Notes under the pieces: model-generated
Seen by the model: the letters and a program-made list of their open reading frames with translations, nothing else
What the model was told of the DNA's origin: nothing
Databases searched by the model: none
NCBI GenBank assembly: GCA_030374805.1
Contig: JARGSG010000193.1
Span: 124,001 to 188,000, forward strand
Direction: 5' to 3'
DNA length: 64,000 nucleotides
DNA from: Gracilaria gracilis
Taxonomy: Eukaryota > Rhodophyta > Florideophyceae > Gracilariales > Gracilariaceae
Part shown: piece after piece, positions 54,380 to 64,000 of the stretch
Layout of the letters: each line of letters opens with the position of its first letter
Position numbering within the stretch: position 1 is the first letter of the stretch
Translations under genes and position numbers: made by a program

Positions 54380-56503
54380 ATGACGCTGTCAGATCGTCCG
54401 AAGACACGCAGTCAGACTGGAAGATCGGATCCCCTACTTCCGTCACGGATCCCCACCCGTTCACGGTCCCGGACCGAAGGGATGCCGGCTACTGAAGCTG
54501 TGCCGACGACCATTCGACTTCCGCCCACGTCGTTGATCAACCCTCACCGAGGTGATGGACCGGCTCCTGCCATTGCTGGTCCCCCTCCTATCGTAGGAGG
54601 TACGGTTCCTTCCGTAGTTCCCACTCCGGAGGCACCTCTGAGGGCTACTGTCAATGACAACCTCCACTTAACTGTGTAAGAGCAGCTCCGCTCCACGAGG
54701 GCTGCTCATGCTACCCTTGCTAAGGAGTTGTCGTTACTTCGAAAGAAGGTGGATGACACTGCTTTGCAGGACCTTTCTGAGGATCTCCGCGTATTGCGTG
54801 GTGATGTCAACTCCCTCTTGGAAGCTTTCGGAGGACCCGCTAATTTCGTGGAGGACGTGGCTGAGAAGTTTACTCGCCTCCGCGCCCGTCTAGAAACGGT
54901 GGAACAAACCGTCCTGGTTGGAGCCAATCGCACGGCTGAGCCGGTTGCTGTTTCACACCGTGACAAGAAGGTCAGTGGATCCAAAGCACGCAAAGAGCGG
55001 AAGAACTACCACTCTGATTCGTCAGCATCCTTTCTTTCTTCTCGCCGCTCAACCGGGTCTGATTCGTCCGACTCGTCGGTAGAAGAAGCCCCTTGTGAGC
55101 ATTCGTCACGCTCAAAGCGGTCATCAGCCACCCAAGGTGTGATACGCGCCCGCTCGAAGGGAAGGAAGCACTCTGGATTAAAAGAGTTGAAGCCTACCAA
55201 TCTGCTCTACAAGAAGCTGTTGTCATACCGGTATTACCGTTTGGAGGACTCCTCATTGGATAGAACTCCCCGTGGGACGGGAAAGGTCAAAGACTGTATC
55301 AAACGGATGCAGCTGTCGCTCCGTAATCAACTGTTTACAGGCGATGATCCCATCTTGGTGTTGGATTTCCTATCACGCTTTGTAGCGGAAGCCGACATCC
55401 TTGGGATGAATGAAGGACAGGCGTTTGTCGCGCTGCCCTATTTTCTACGCGGACTTGCGGAAGATCAGTACAACTCTGTAAGAGGTTCATCTCGCGCCTC
55501 TGAAGGAGGGGTTACTTGCTGGCCTGAAGCAGTTCAGTATTTACTGAGGTCCTATGCGACTGGCACCGCCATCCAGTCGGCTATCCTCGCTCTGAGAGAC
55601 ACCAAACAACGCCCCGGCGAAACGGAAACCGATTACTCGGTGCGCCTGAATAAGGCCTTCCACCGATGTGGCAATGTTTATTCCGCTCAAGAGCGTTGTA
55701 CCATGTTCGTTGATGGACTAGACCCGGCTATACGGACCCTAGTGGCCCTTCGCCGTGAAGAAAACCGTAAAACTACGTACTTGGAACTGGTGCAGTATGC
55801 ACGCGCCGAAGGCGATGCACTACGAGCACGAGTCCCGGGTACCCGGTTGAAGTCCGCTAAAGCGTTTATGTTTGAATCGGGAACCCCGTTGGCGTCAATG
55901 CTGGCTGAGGCACACTCCAATAAGGAGTATTATCGGGTGCACTTTGCCCGTAGCGACGTGCTTTCAATCCCGACGACGGAGCTTCCCTCAACCACGGATG
56001 CCTCGTTTCAAACGGCTCCGGACGGTACACTGCTGTATGCAGATTCGAACCGAGTTCGACCGCCTCAACTGTCATATGAGAACGGTGGAACCCGGGCTTC
56101 ACGGCCTGGCTGGCAAGCTTCCCGCCCAGCGGTGCGATTCTCGAATACTCGGAACTTCAATGCCATTGCTGGATTGATCTCTCACCTCTGCTATACGCGA
56201 GGGCATACTTCTCCGCAGTGCGTTTTAACCATGCGTGAGTGGGCACAAGTCATTGCCAACTACGAATCCCTCTCACCTGAGGAGAAGGCTTCCGTTCCGA
56301 TGGCATCGTACATCCGCGCGAAGATGGATATTCCACGCACAATTGCGGCTCCGATCGCCCAGAACATGGTGACCTCTCACCCCCGTACCCCTCTCGAGAA
56401 AAATTCAACCGCTACTGCGGACGCTTCTGCCACTGGTGTCCAGGCATCAATGGTTCAGAACACTGAGCACACGCCTCAGGCGGAATCTGCTCAGAAAAAC
56501 TAA
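54380..56503 (+). pseudogene. Gypsy-2 gag, one in-frame stop
   Basis: ATG 54380 (MTLSDRPKTRSQTGRSD) opens a Pro-rich N-terminus. A TAA at 54677-54679 is followed in the same frame by EQLRSTRAAHATLAKEL and a coiled coil, a Ser-rich stretch, and the capsid-like core (LDFLSRFVAEADILGMNE). The C-terminus contains a possible single zinc-knuckle remnant (CYTRGHTSPQC). It ends CAG AAA AAC TAA at 56503, and pol lies in the -1 frame. Confidence 0.85.
56492..56503 (+). promoter_or_regulatory. Candidate -1 frameshift site at the gag/pol junction
   Basis: CAG AAA AAC TAA: a G-AAA-AAC run directly before the gag stop, one base short of the classic A-AAA-AAC slip site. The pol frame opens at 56467, so slippage here would fuse gag to pol. 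A following RNA structure was not tested. Confidence 0.4.
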
Positions 56504-56505
56504 TT

Positions 56506-59500
56506 GTGGGAGTCTCCTCTCTTGGAGAGGCGCCCTCAGAGTTGAGGCTGAAGGCGCCCGAGGCGTCCCTGCCTCGCTCCCAGGTCCGAATCCTCTCGAG
56601 GAAACAGGCCGTCGAAGACGTGAACTCAGAACACCTTGGTGTTCTTCGTCGACCGTGGATACGGGTAAGAAATAACCGGTTCCCGGATAGAGTTATGGTG
56701 ATGGCCAAACGCAATTACAAGGTCTATGCCGACCTTGGCCTTTCACCCCAGTTTATGGTGCGTTATCTCACTGTATTAGATACAGGCGCAGGTCCGACCT
56801 TCATTGTTGAGACGGCATTGCCACCCGCCTTGCGGTCACACATTCGCCGTGGCGACATTCCTGACGTCGCTGAGGCGAATAACAACCCGTTGTCAACGGT
56901 AGGATACATCGAGTTGGTACTCCGCTTGGGCTCATGCGTGGTGAAGCTCGACTTTGTCGTTTGTCGGTCACTGGCCGCCCCAGTCATTTTGAGTCGTGAC
57001 TTTTGCGACCGCTTTGTCGATGCCATTAGGCCCCGCCAGAGGCGTGTTGAAATGGAAGATGGTTCGTCCGTGCCGATTGTTCGTCTTCCTTTGAGGCATG
57101 CCTCCAAGAAGCACGTACCTCTACCTGCGGCGCAGGAAGCACCACCGAGTTCTCGGGAATCTACGAAGCTTCGTGTTGCCTCCGCGACACGCGTGCTTCC
57201 AGAGTCTCAAGGCTGGGTACAGGTGAATTCCCGTCAACACGGTTTACGAATCGTCCAGCCATTGCCGTCGTTGTATGATAAATACTCTCTTGCCATTGCT
57301 AATGGAGTGGTCCAGGTGGAACCGGATAATCCGTTTTACGTGTTGATAGCCAATCTAGGCAAAACAACCCAGTATCTGGTGAAAAACCAAGTGATTGGCT
57401 CGGTCATGCCGCATCCAACTGCGTTGGTACCGACGAAGATGACTGCTACCGATGTGCTCGGAATCGTTCACTCTAAGGAGGGGGAGGAATCTGAATCTCA
57501 TTCGTCTCCGTCGCCGAGTCTCTCGGGTCAGCAGCCTGTTAAGACAGAGAAGACACGCGTTCCGACGAGTTACGACCAATTGGACCCAGTGAGGGAATTG
57601 GAAGAACTCGACCTCGGACATGTTCCAGAGACACACCGCAAACGACTGCGCGATATGCTTCGTGAATTCACCACAATGTGGGATGGTTCTCTCGGAGAAA
57701 TAAATACCACGGAACACCGGATTGATCTCCTTCCCAACTCTCGGCCAGTAGCCCAACATCCGTACAGGGTGGGGCCCAAGGCCAGAGAAGAAGAGCAATT
57801 TCAGGTGGACAAGATGCTCCGTGCAGGAGTTATAGAACCGGCACACTCGCCGTGGGCATCACCAGCGGTACTGGCTCCGAAACCGGATGGTTCCTGGCGC
57901 TTCTGTATCGATTATCGTCGTCTAAACGCTCTTACCGTCAAGGACGTGTACCCTATTCCACGTATGGATGAATACATCGATCCTCTCGGAAATGCTACCG
58001 TATTCACGGCATTGGATGCTAACTGGGGATACTGGCAAGTTCCAGTGAGAAAGGAAGATCAGGACAAGACAGCGTTTGTCTGCCACTCTGGCCTCTACCG
58101 TTTTAAACGGATGCCCTTTGGTTTAACCAATGCTCCCGCTACTTTTCAGCGTGCTATTGATATCCTACTGGCCCGCTTCAAGTGGCGTACTTGTCTCGTC
58201 TACCTTGACGACGTCATTGTATTCTCAGATAATCTGGATGATCACCTCACACATGTGAGAGACATAATGGCCACATTACGGGACGCCGGAGTGACACTCA
58301 AGCTGAGGAAATGCGAATTCTTCACGGATACAGTCAAGTATCTGGGTCACATAATCCGTCCAGGACGTGTCATGATCGAGGAAGCTCGTGTGAAGTCGCT
58401 GAAACAGGCCACGGAACCGACTACCCAGACTGAACTGAGATCCTTTCTAGGATTAGTCAACGCCTATAGACGGTTTATTCCCAACTTCGCGGACATTGCG
58501 GCACCTCTCAACGCGCTCCTGCGGAAGGTTCAACCGCCTAAGTTGGACCCATTCACGTCTACTCAGACGGAAGCCTTTAACTCTCTCAAAGAGGCTGTAA
58601 CCACGGCACCAGTATTGTCACTACCGCAACCGGGACTTTCATATACCGTGGACACGGACTCTAGTGACTACCAGGTAGGCTGCGCCTTATTTCAAACCAC
58701 CCCAGAGGGGGAACGCAAGCCAATTGGGTACTGGTCCCGTTCGTTGAACGTGCATGAGAAGAATTACTCCGTCTTGGAGAAAGAATGTCTTGCAGTAGTG
58801 TGGGCATTATGCACACTACGCTTCTACCTCATGGGTGCTCATTTCACCGTTTACACGGATCACTCATCATTGAGATGGCTACTCTCCATATCGGAGCCTT
58901 CAGGCCGCTTAATGCGTTGGAGACTGCGTCTTGCAGAGTTCGACTTCGACGTCACCTACAAGAAGGGCGCCAACAATACACAAGCCGACGCCCTTTCTCG
59001 CCTACCCACCACAGGGGAAGCGTTAGCCGTCGATGACGAGGAAATACCCTGCTTCGCAGTTGACGACTACACCGCAGGTGAACTGGAGGATATCGAAGAG
59101 GAATGGCCAGACGAACTGGATTTTGACCAGGAACTGGATGACCTACTCGCTGTCACCGAAAGTGCAAACCCCCTACCACGGAACTTCGTACCCGTCACAA
59201 CGGAGGAGATGGTTAGGGAACAATTCAGCGATCCCTACTGCACGAAGATTCGGGCGCAACTCAATGGAGGAGCTGATCTCCCCTTTCGGGTGAATGATAT
59301 TGGATACCTCGTTCGCACGGTAACTGGAAACCCACAAATAGTGGTGCCACACGCCCTACAATCTCGGGTGTTACACTTATCACACTATGCCAAACTTAGT
59401 GGTCACGTCGGAGGACGGAAACTGTACCTTACATTGCGAAGGAAATTCTACTGGCCAGCAATGGCTGTGGATTGCTACGCAACTGTGCGGTTCTGCCCCG

Positions 59501-61761
59501 AGTGTGCTCGGAATCGCGTCAAGCTTCGCCGCCATGCGACGAAGTTGAAGCTCTTCCCCGCAAGGGCGCCCCTGGAATTCGTAGCCATCGATATTTTGGG
59601 ACCGTTCCTCGCTACTAAGCGGCGTAACAAATTTTTACTCGTGATCACGGATCGTTCCTCGAAGCTCGTTCGTACCGTACCCTTACGGAGAATCACGTCA
59701 TTGACGGTTGCGCAAGCATTCGTCACCCATTGAGTATTCGTCTACGGTCCACCGGTGAATCTTCTCTCCGAAAACGGGAAACAGTTTGCCTCCCGGTTCT
59801 TCGGGGATGTATGCAGAATTCTGGATGTCAAGAATCTCTTCACGACAACCTACCACCCCCAGTGTAATGGGCAGGCTGAACGGTTTAACCGAACGCTGTT
59901 AGCAGCACTCCGTTCATATGTAGCCGATCACCCCACCACGTGGGACCTGTTCACCGATGCGCTGACATTCGCATACAACACTCAGGTACACCGTGCTACG
60001 GGATTAACTCCATTTGAATTGGTTCTGTCTCGCACCCCACCGCCCGTGGCGCTCGAAGCACAGCCAACGCTGGATCAATTTCCTTCGACGAAGGGATACA
60101 GGGAAACCTGGAAGACATGGCTTACCAAGCTGGTCCCTGCAGCACAACGGTCAATGGCCCGGTCACAAGACGCGTATAAGCGTGATTTCGATCAGCGAGC
60201 CCCTCGAAGACCACCCGCCCTTAAAGAAGGGGACTATGTGTTCATCCGTAAGGAGTATTGGAACCCAGGCAAGGAGAAACGCCACAAGCTCTCACCCGTC
60301 GCCGACGGTCCTTTCAAAACAATTGCTGTGGAATCCGACACTGTCGTAGTGGAGATGGGTCAGCAACACGAACGCATTTCCCGCGATCGCGTGGTTTTCG
60401 CACCCCCGCCCGCGGGAAACGACCCATCAAGTGGACATTCTACCGCAGAAGCGGAAACGAACACTACGGACACACCGGACCCACCCCCGATCAACCGCCC
60501 TAGGGAGGTACCACACCCAAGTAGGGGACTCTCGGATTTGCCGATGTTATCGGACTCTACGCGCCCTGGCGCTTCGCTGTCTGAAGCCCCGCCGCCTGGC
60601 GTAATTATTCGCCGCCTTGGCGCGTTGACACCCACTCCCCATGTCGCTCCATCTAAGGAGGGGGAGGGACTCGTTGATCGTCATGCTTCCGCGCTGTCGC
60701 GTGAGGAAAACCGTGTGGCACGGAAGAGAGACACCGCTAATGCGCAATCAAAGCCCTCTCGGGAGCCCGGCGTCTCGTCAAGGTCGCCGCGCATCAACGC
60801 AGAAGCGAAATCGTCACCAGACACTACCGCCGTGCGGGACAGGACCGAGGAGACTCAGTCGTTACCGGCGAAGCCGTAGCCTACGCCGCATAGCGCGCCT
60901 GGATTGACTACGTCGCATAACGGAGTGGAAATACCGCCTAAGGCGCCGTTGAGCTCGCACGTCCAAGACGGAGAAGAGTCGTCGGAGACTAAGTCGCCCA
61001 ACACGCCTGAGGCGGGCCCCACCGCGGACACGTCGCTAAATGCCCAGCAGGGAAGTGCCAACCGTAGGACACGGACTACACCTGTAGGGGAGATCAGCTC
61101 AGCGAGCGAACCACGTCGACAAACCGAGCTGCACCTCCCGTGCACACGGAGGCGGAACACGCCACGGCGCAGACCAATATAGGCCACCCGTTGACAACGT
61201 CACGTACTACCACGGCGACGCCGGTTCAATCAAGGTTACCGTTGACGCGAGCGCGTTCGACGCCACACACAACTCCGTCGAAACGGTTGCTACCACGCAA
61301 ACTTGCGGTACGCCCACCTGGGACTCCCGCGGGAGAAGGAACTCTACGGGAACAAGGAAACGGGAACACCGACACCGCGAGACGCGTGACCACCGACCCA
61401 AGTAGGGAACCACACCGCGAAGATACAGTTCCACCAACCTTGTTGGACACACCTCGGTCTAACCGGAGCACCGACGCAGTGCCACACACGATGAAGCCGC
61501 CGGAGAGCTCTCCGAAGCAGGATGTCGTAGTCACACGGCAAGGCCGGGAAGTCTTCTGACAGAAGTTCGTAGTCGACCACATAGTGGAACACTCATATCA
61601 CCCGTTGGGGTACATACAGTATCTCGTACGTTGGTACGGCTACGGACCCGAGGCTGACTCGGATGAGCCAATCGAGCATCTCCCACGATCAAAAGTGGTG
61701 CAGTACCATCGGCATACTCTCACGGGTCTCCCGGCGACAATTGTCAACGCCCAAGTGGGAT
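56506..61761 (+). pseudogene. Gypsy-2 pol: protease, RT, RNase H, integrase, linker, chromodomain
   Basis: Protease LTVLDTGAGPTFIVE; RT FTALDANWGYWQVPV, FGLTNAPATFQRAI, CLVYLDDVIVFS; RNase H YTVDTDSSDYQVGCALF; integrase zinc region (LHLSHYAKLSGH, CPECARN) and core EFVAIDILGPF. A TGA at 59731-59733 interrupts the integrase, probably replacing Trp. After it, LLSENGKQF has Glu where the second catalytic Asp is expected (SDNG); then QAERFNR. A Pro/Thr/Arg-rich linker follows with TAG at 60877, a frame change near 61150 and TGA at 61557. A chromodomain (HPLGYIQYLVRWYGYGPEAD) ends near 61761. Confidence 0.87.
61560..61761 (+). pseudogene. Gypsy-2 C-terminal chromodomain
   Basis: FVVDHIVEHSYHPLGYIQYL, VRWYGYGPEADSDEPIEHLP and VVQYHRHT fit a chromodomain-like module with aromatic residues. 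It is separated from the integrase by roughly 270 residues of low-complexity linker and by a frameshift and a TGA. Confidence 0.7.
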
Positions 61762-61846
61762 AACACGCCCCGAAGGGGAAGAAGCTAGCTCACCAAGGCT
61801 ATATCCTACAACAACACCGCATAGCGGGAATCAGGTGGAAGATAGA

Positions 61847-63805
61847 CTAAGCCCCCGACCCTTGGTTGGAGGGGCCCGGCGCGCCCTCACCAGTACCCCC
61901 ATTGCTGGGATTGGATCCGCCAGTAAGGGGTGCAGCCAACGCGTCCCGCATTGCGGCGACGTCCCCGCTCGCGACAGTGGCGGAAAGCCCAACTCCTCGG
62001 AGGAAATGAGCGATCACAGCCGCCTCACCGGTTCTACCCCCAGAGGGGAGGACGGCAGGCACCTCGATCACCTCTGGTTCGTCCGGAAGGGAAGCCACCA
62101 CTGCACCTACCGACGAAGGTTCGGGCGCCGGTGGATTCACCGGCTCAGCCGTCGCCATTCCCGGCGCTGCCGTGTCATTGGAGGTCGGCTCAGCCGCGTT
62201 GGCAGAAGGAACCTCTTCGAGTACGTCGTCATCATACCCCGTCTCGGGTTCGTCGTCCATAATTTGGTCGTCATCACCGCCGTAGGCGTGGTAAAAATCG
62301 TCAGCATCGACGAAGCCAACGGGATGCCCGTAAGGGATATACCTCGGAGCCATCCGGAGAGCTGCCGCTTCAGCTGCGGTGATCTCTTGCACCTCCCAGG
62401 GATTGAAAAAGATGAAATCTCCTGCCAATGGCGTGCGTCGTCTCGGAGACCGGTCGAAACCGCCGTCCTCGTGACCGCGGCCGCTCTGAGCGAAGGGCAC
62501 GCTGGCCCAATCAACTCGGTCGACTACGTCGAGGAGTCCACGAACTTCTTCGGCATTGTTTTCACCTCCCAGTGGGACCCGCAACGAGATTTTTCGGATG
62601 CACGCACGAAGGCGAGGCGGGACATACCACAGTCGATACTGGTCATATACTTCCCATAGGAGGTAAGCCGCGGTGCGGATAGCCCACTCGGTGAGCACCA
62701 CGGACCACAGTCCGGAATACGGATCCTCGATGAGGCAGGAGCCAAGATAGGAGAGGACCGGGGGCAACTTCACGTAGCACCCGCGACACACCTCCACCGA
62801 GGACCACCAAGTGGGAATGGGAAAATAACGGCCCAGCCGGTGATTGTGCCGGATTCAATTGATCTCCGTGTTTTGATACGGGACGAGAAACCCGAAACGG
62901 GAACGCGCACGGCGCTCATCGCGGATGAAGTTCTGTAACCACCGCGAACGGGAATCCCGGTGAAGATACCTGAACTCCGCCCGGATGACGGGATGAATCC
63001 AACACACCGCCTCCTGGCGTACACTAGGACGTTCTCTCCAGGAGTAAGTCTCAACCACCGCCAAGCGGGTGCAGTACGAAATCTCGCCTTGAGTACGGTA
63101 TAACCGGAGATCAAAGCTGATGGAATCAGGAATTGGGAACTCGAAGTTCGCCCGGCTCTGCCGCGCATAGCCCAAGCGAACCAATGCCGCCTGAGCGGAA
63201 GCCAGCGACTCGCCGGAACGCCGCACGATTGCATGAGGAGGAACGGCAACCCGTCGACGCCAACCCCACGAAGTGATGACTAACGCCGGAAGATCCCCGG
63301 GAAGGCGATCAGTACCGTCCGCATATGATGCGATGAGCTCCTCGTTGAAAACGGCTGTAGGATGAAACCACGGAGCAGTCCGGAAAAGATGCGCGTGAAC
63401 GCGAGGGTTCAGCCCGACGAGCTCATCGTAAGAAGACCACGGCACTTCCTGCATGACGTGACCATGGGGCTGCTGCCCCGGAGGGAGAATGTGCCCGCCA
63501 CTGGCGTTGAGTCCCTGGGACGCCCCAGAAGCATTGCCGCTTTGCGGAAGAGGCACGGAACGAAATCCGGAGAAGTATCCCGAGTTCGGAGGTTGACCGC
63601 TCATCGCGCGAGGCACTCGAGGAACGGGAAGGTTGGTAATACGACCGCGAGAGCGAGTTGAAGACTGTGGTGAACAGGGTTGATCGTCGCTGGAGCGAGG
63701 TTTGCACTTTGGAGTGGTAGTGACTTGGTCTTCGCGAGGCGAGATGGAATCCGAAGACTTCGGGGATGCGCTTTTATGCCCAAGGTTGGGAGTTCGACCC
63801 GCCAT
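61847..63805 (-). pseudogene. Long antisense ORF of Gypsy-2, about 650 codons with one TGA; unknown function
   Basis: ATG 63805 (MAGRTPNLGHKSASPKSSD), just inside the 3' LTR and on the opposite strand to pol. A Ser/Pro-rich N-terminus is followed by a folded-looking region (WFHPTAVFNEELIASYADG, CTRLAVVETYSWRERPS, RWLQNFIRDERRARSRFGF). A TGA at 62855-62857 follows, then in the same frame YVKLPPVLSYLGSC, WAIRTAAYLLWEVYDQYRLW, an acidic stretch and a low-complexity C-terminus ending at 61847. No signal peptide or membrane segment is evident. Antisense ORFs in this place are known in some plant Gypsy elements, but I recognise no family. Confidence 0.6.
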
Positions 63806-63828
63806 CGCGACGGCGTGGCTCACTCTTA

Positions 63829-63840
63829 ACGAGGGGGATA
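63829..63840 (+). promoter_or_regulatory. Polypurine tract of Gypsy-2
   Basis: ACGAGGGGGATA directly precedes the 3' LTR TG, the usual place for plus-strand priming. Confidence 0.75.
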
Positions 63841-64000
63841 TGAAAGACAACACTCTTTGGAGGCGATTTGAGGTACTTAGTTAATTTCCGCATCATGCGT
63901 TAGTAGATATATATGAGCTACACCGCTATTAGCGTGTCGCCTCGCTGAGGTAATTTCCACACATGTACACGTGGATTGCACGGCTCGCGGCGCCGCTTAG
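63841..64000 (+). repeat. 3' LTR of Gypsy-2, truncated by the window
   Basis: 160 bp aligned without gaps to 53369-53528 with six substitutions. Confidence 0.92.

Larger units (their letters stand above)
53369..64000 (+). mobile_element. Gypsy-2: Ty3/Gypsy element with linker-chromodomain and an antisense 3' ORF
   Basis: The 5' LTR starts at 53369 and the 3' LTR at 63841 and runs off the window; the 160 shared bases align without gaps and differ at six positions. Order: LTR, leader, gag, pol in the -1 frame, long linker, chromodomain, antisense ORF, purine tract, LTR. Several stops and a frameshift make it defective. It is inserted in a Copia remnant. Confidence 0.9.

Overview
The window is a dense graveyard of eukaryotic transposable elements with no intact host gene. 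Spliceosomal GT-AG introns, LTR retrotransposons with chromodomains, tyrosine-recombinase (DIRS/PAT-like) retrotransposons, PIF/Harbinger, an IS5-like TIR family and a MULE exclude a bacterium. The element mix, the very short introns and one degraded red-alga-like SERCA fragment suggest a repeat-rich algal nuclear genome, perhaps a florideophyte red alga. That assignment is inference only. I see no tRNA, rRNA or CRISPR.

Left third (1-19.9 kb). A minus-strand Gypsy element (Gypsy-1: gag, then protease at the window edge) occupies 1 to about 3.4 kb. From 3946 to 19927 lies a nested stack. The outer element (TIR-E) has CTGGGAGACGCGGGAAA-type ends, a minus-strand transposase near its left end and a plus-strand accessory gene near its right end. 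Two elements interrupt it: a MITE-like element (5382-6194) and a second family member (TIR-B, 6746-18508). TIR-B is itself interrupted by a near-pristine tyrosine-recombinase retrotransposon (DIRS-A, 8827-14455) and an apparently intact PIF/Harbinger (15575-18301). Subtracting the insertions leaves about 3.4 kb for both TIR-E and TIR-B.

Middle (19.9-42 kb). A third TIR member (TIR-C) is split by Harbinger-2, which is split by a second YR retrotransposon of different gene order (DIRS-B, 25540-30190). A 0.37 kb inverted-repeat element, a fourth TIR member (TIR-D), a heptamer tandem repeat, an LTR-like stretch and inverted or interrupted MITE copies follow.

Right (42.8-64 kb). A broken MULE transposase sits beside a degraded SERCA-type ATPase fragment. 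A Copia RNase H remnant was hit by a chromodomain Gypsy with a TCAGT target duplication (LTR-3, 47576-52984) and by Gypsy-2 (53369 to beyond 64000). Gypsy-2 carries gag, a -1-frame pol, a long linker plus chromodomain and, before its 3' LTR, a roughly 650-codon antisense ORF of unknown function.

Repeat divergence suggests the two YR elements are youngest (under 1% between their own repeats), then LTR-3 (about 3%) and Gypsy-2 (about 4% over the visible LTR). The DNA-transposon framework they sit in is older and mostly pseudogenised.
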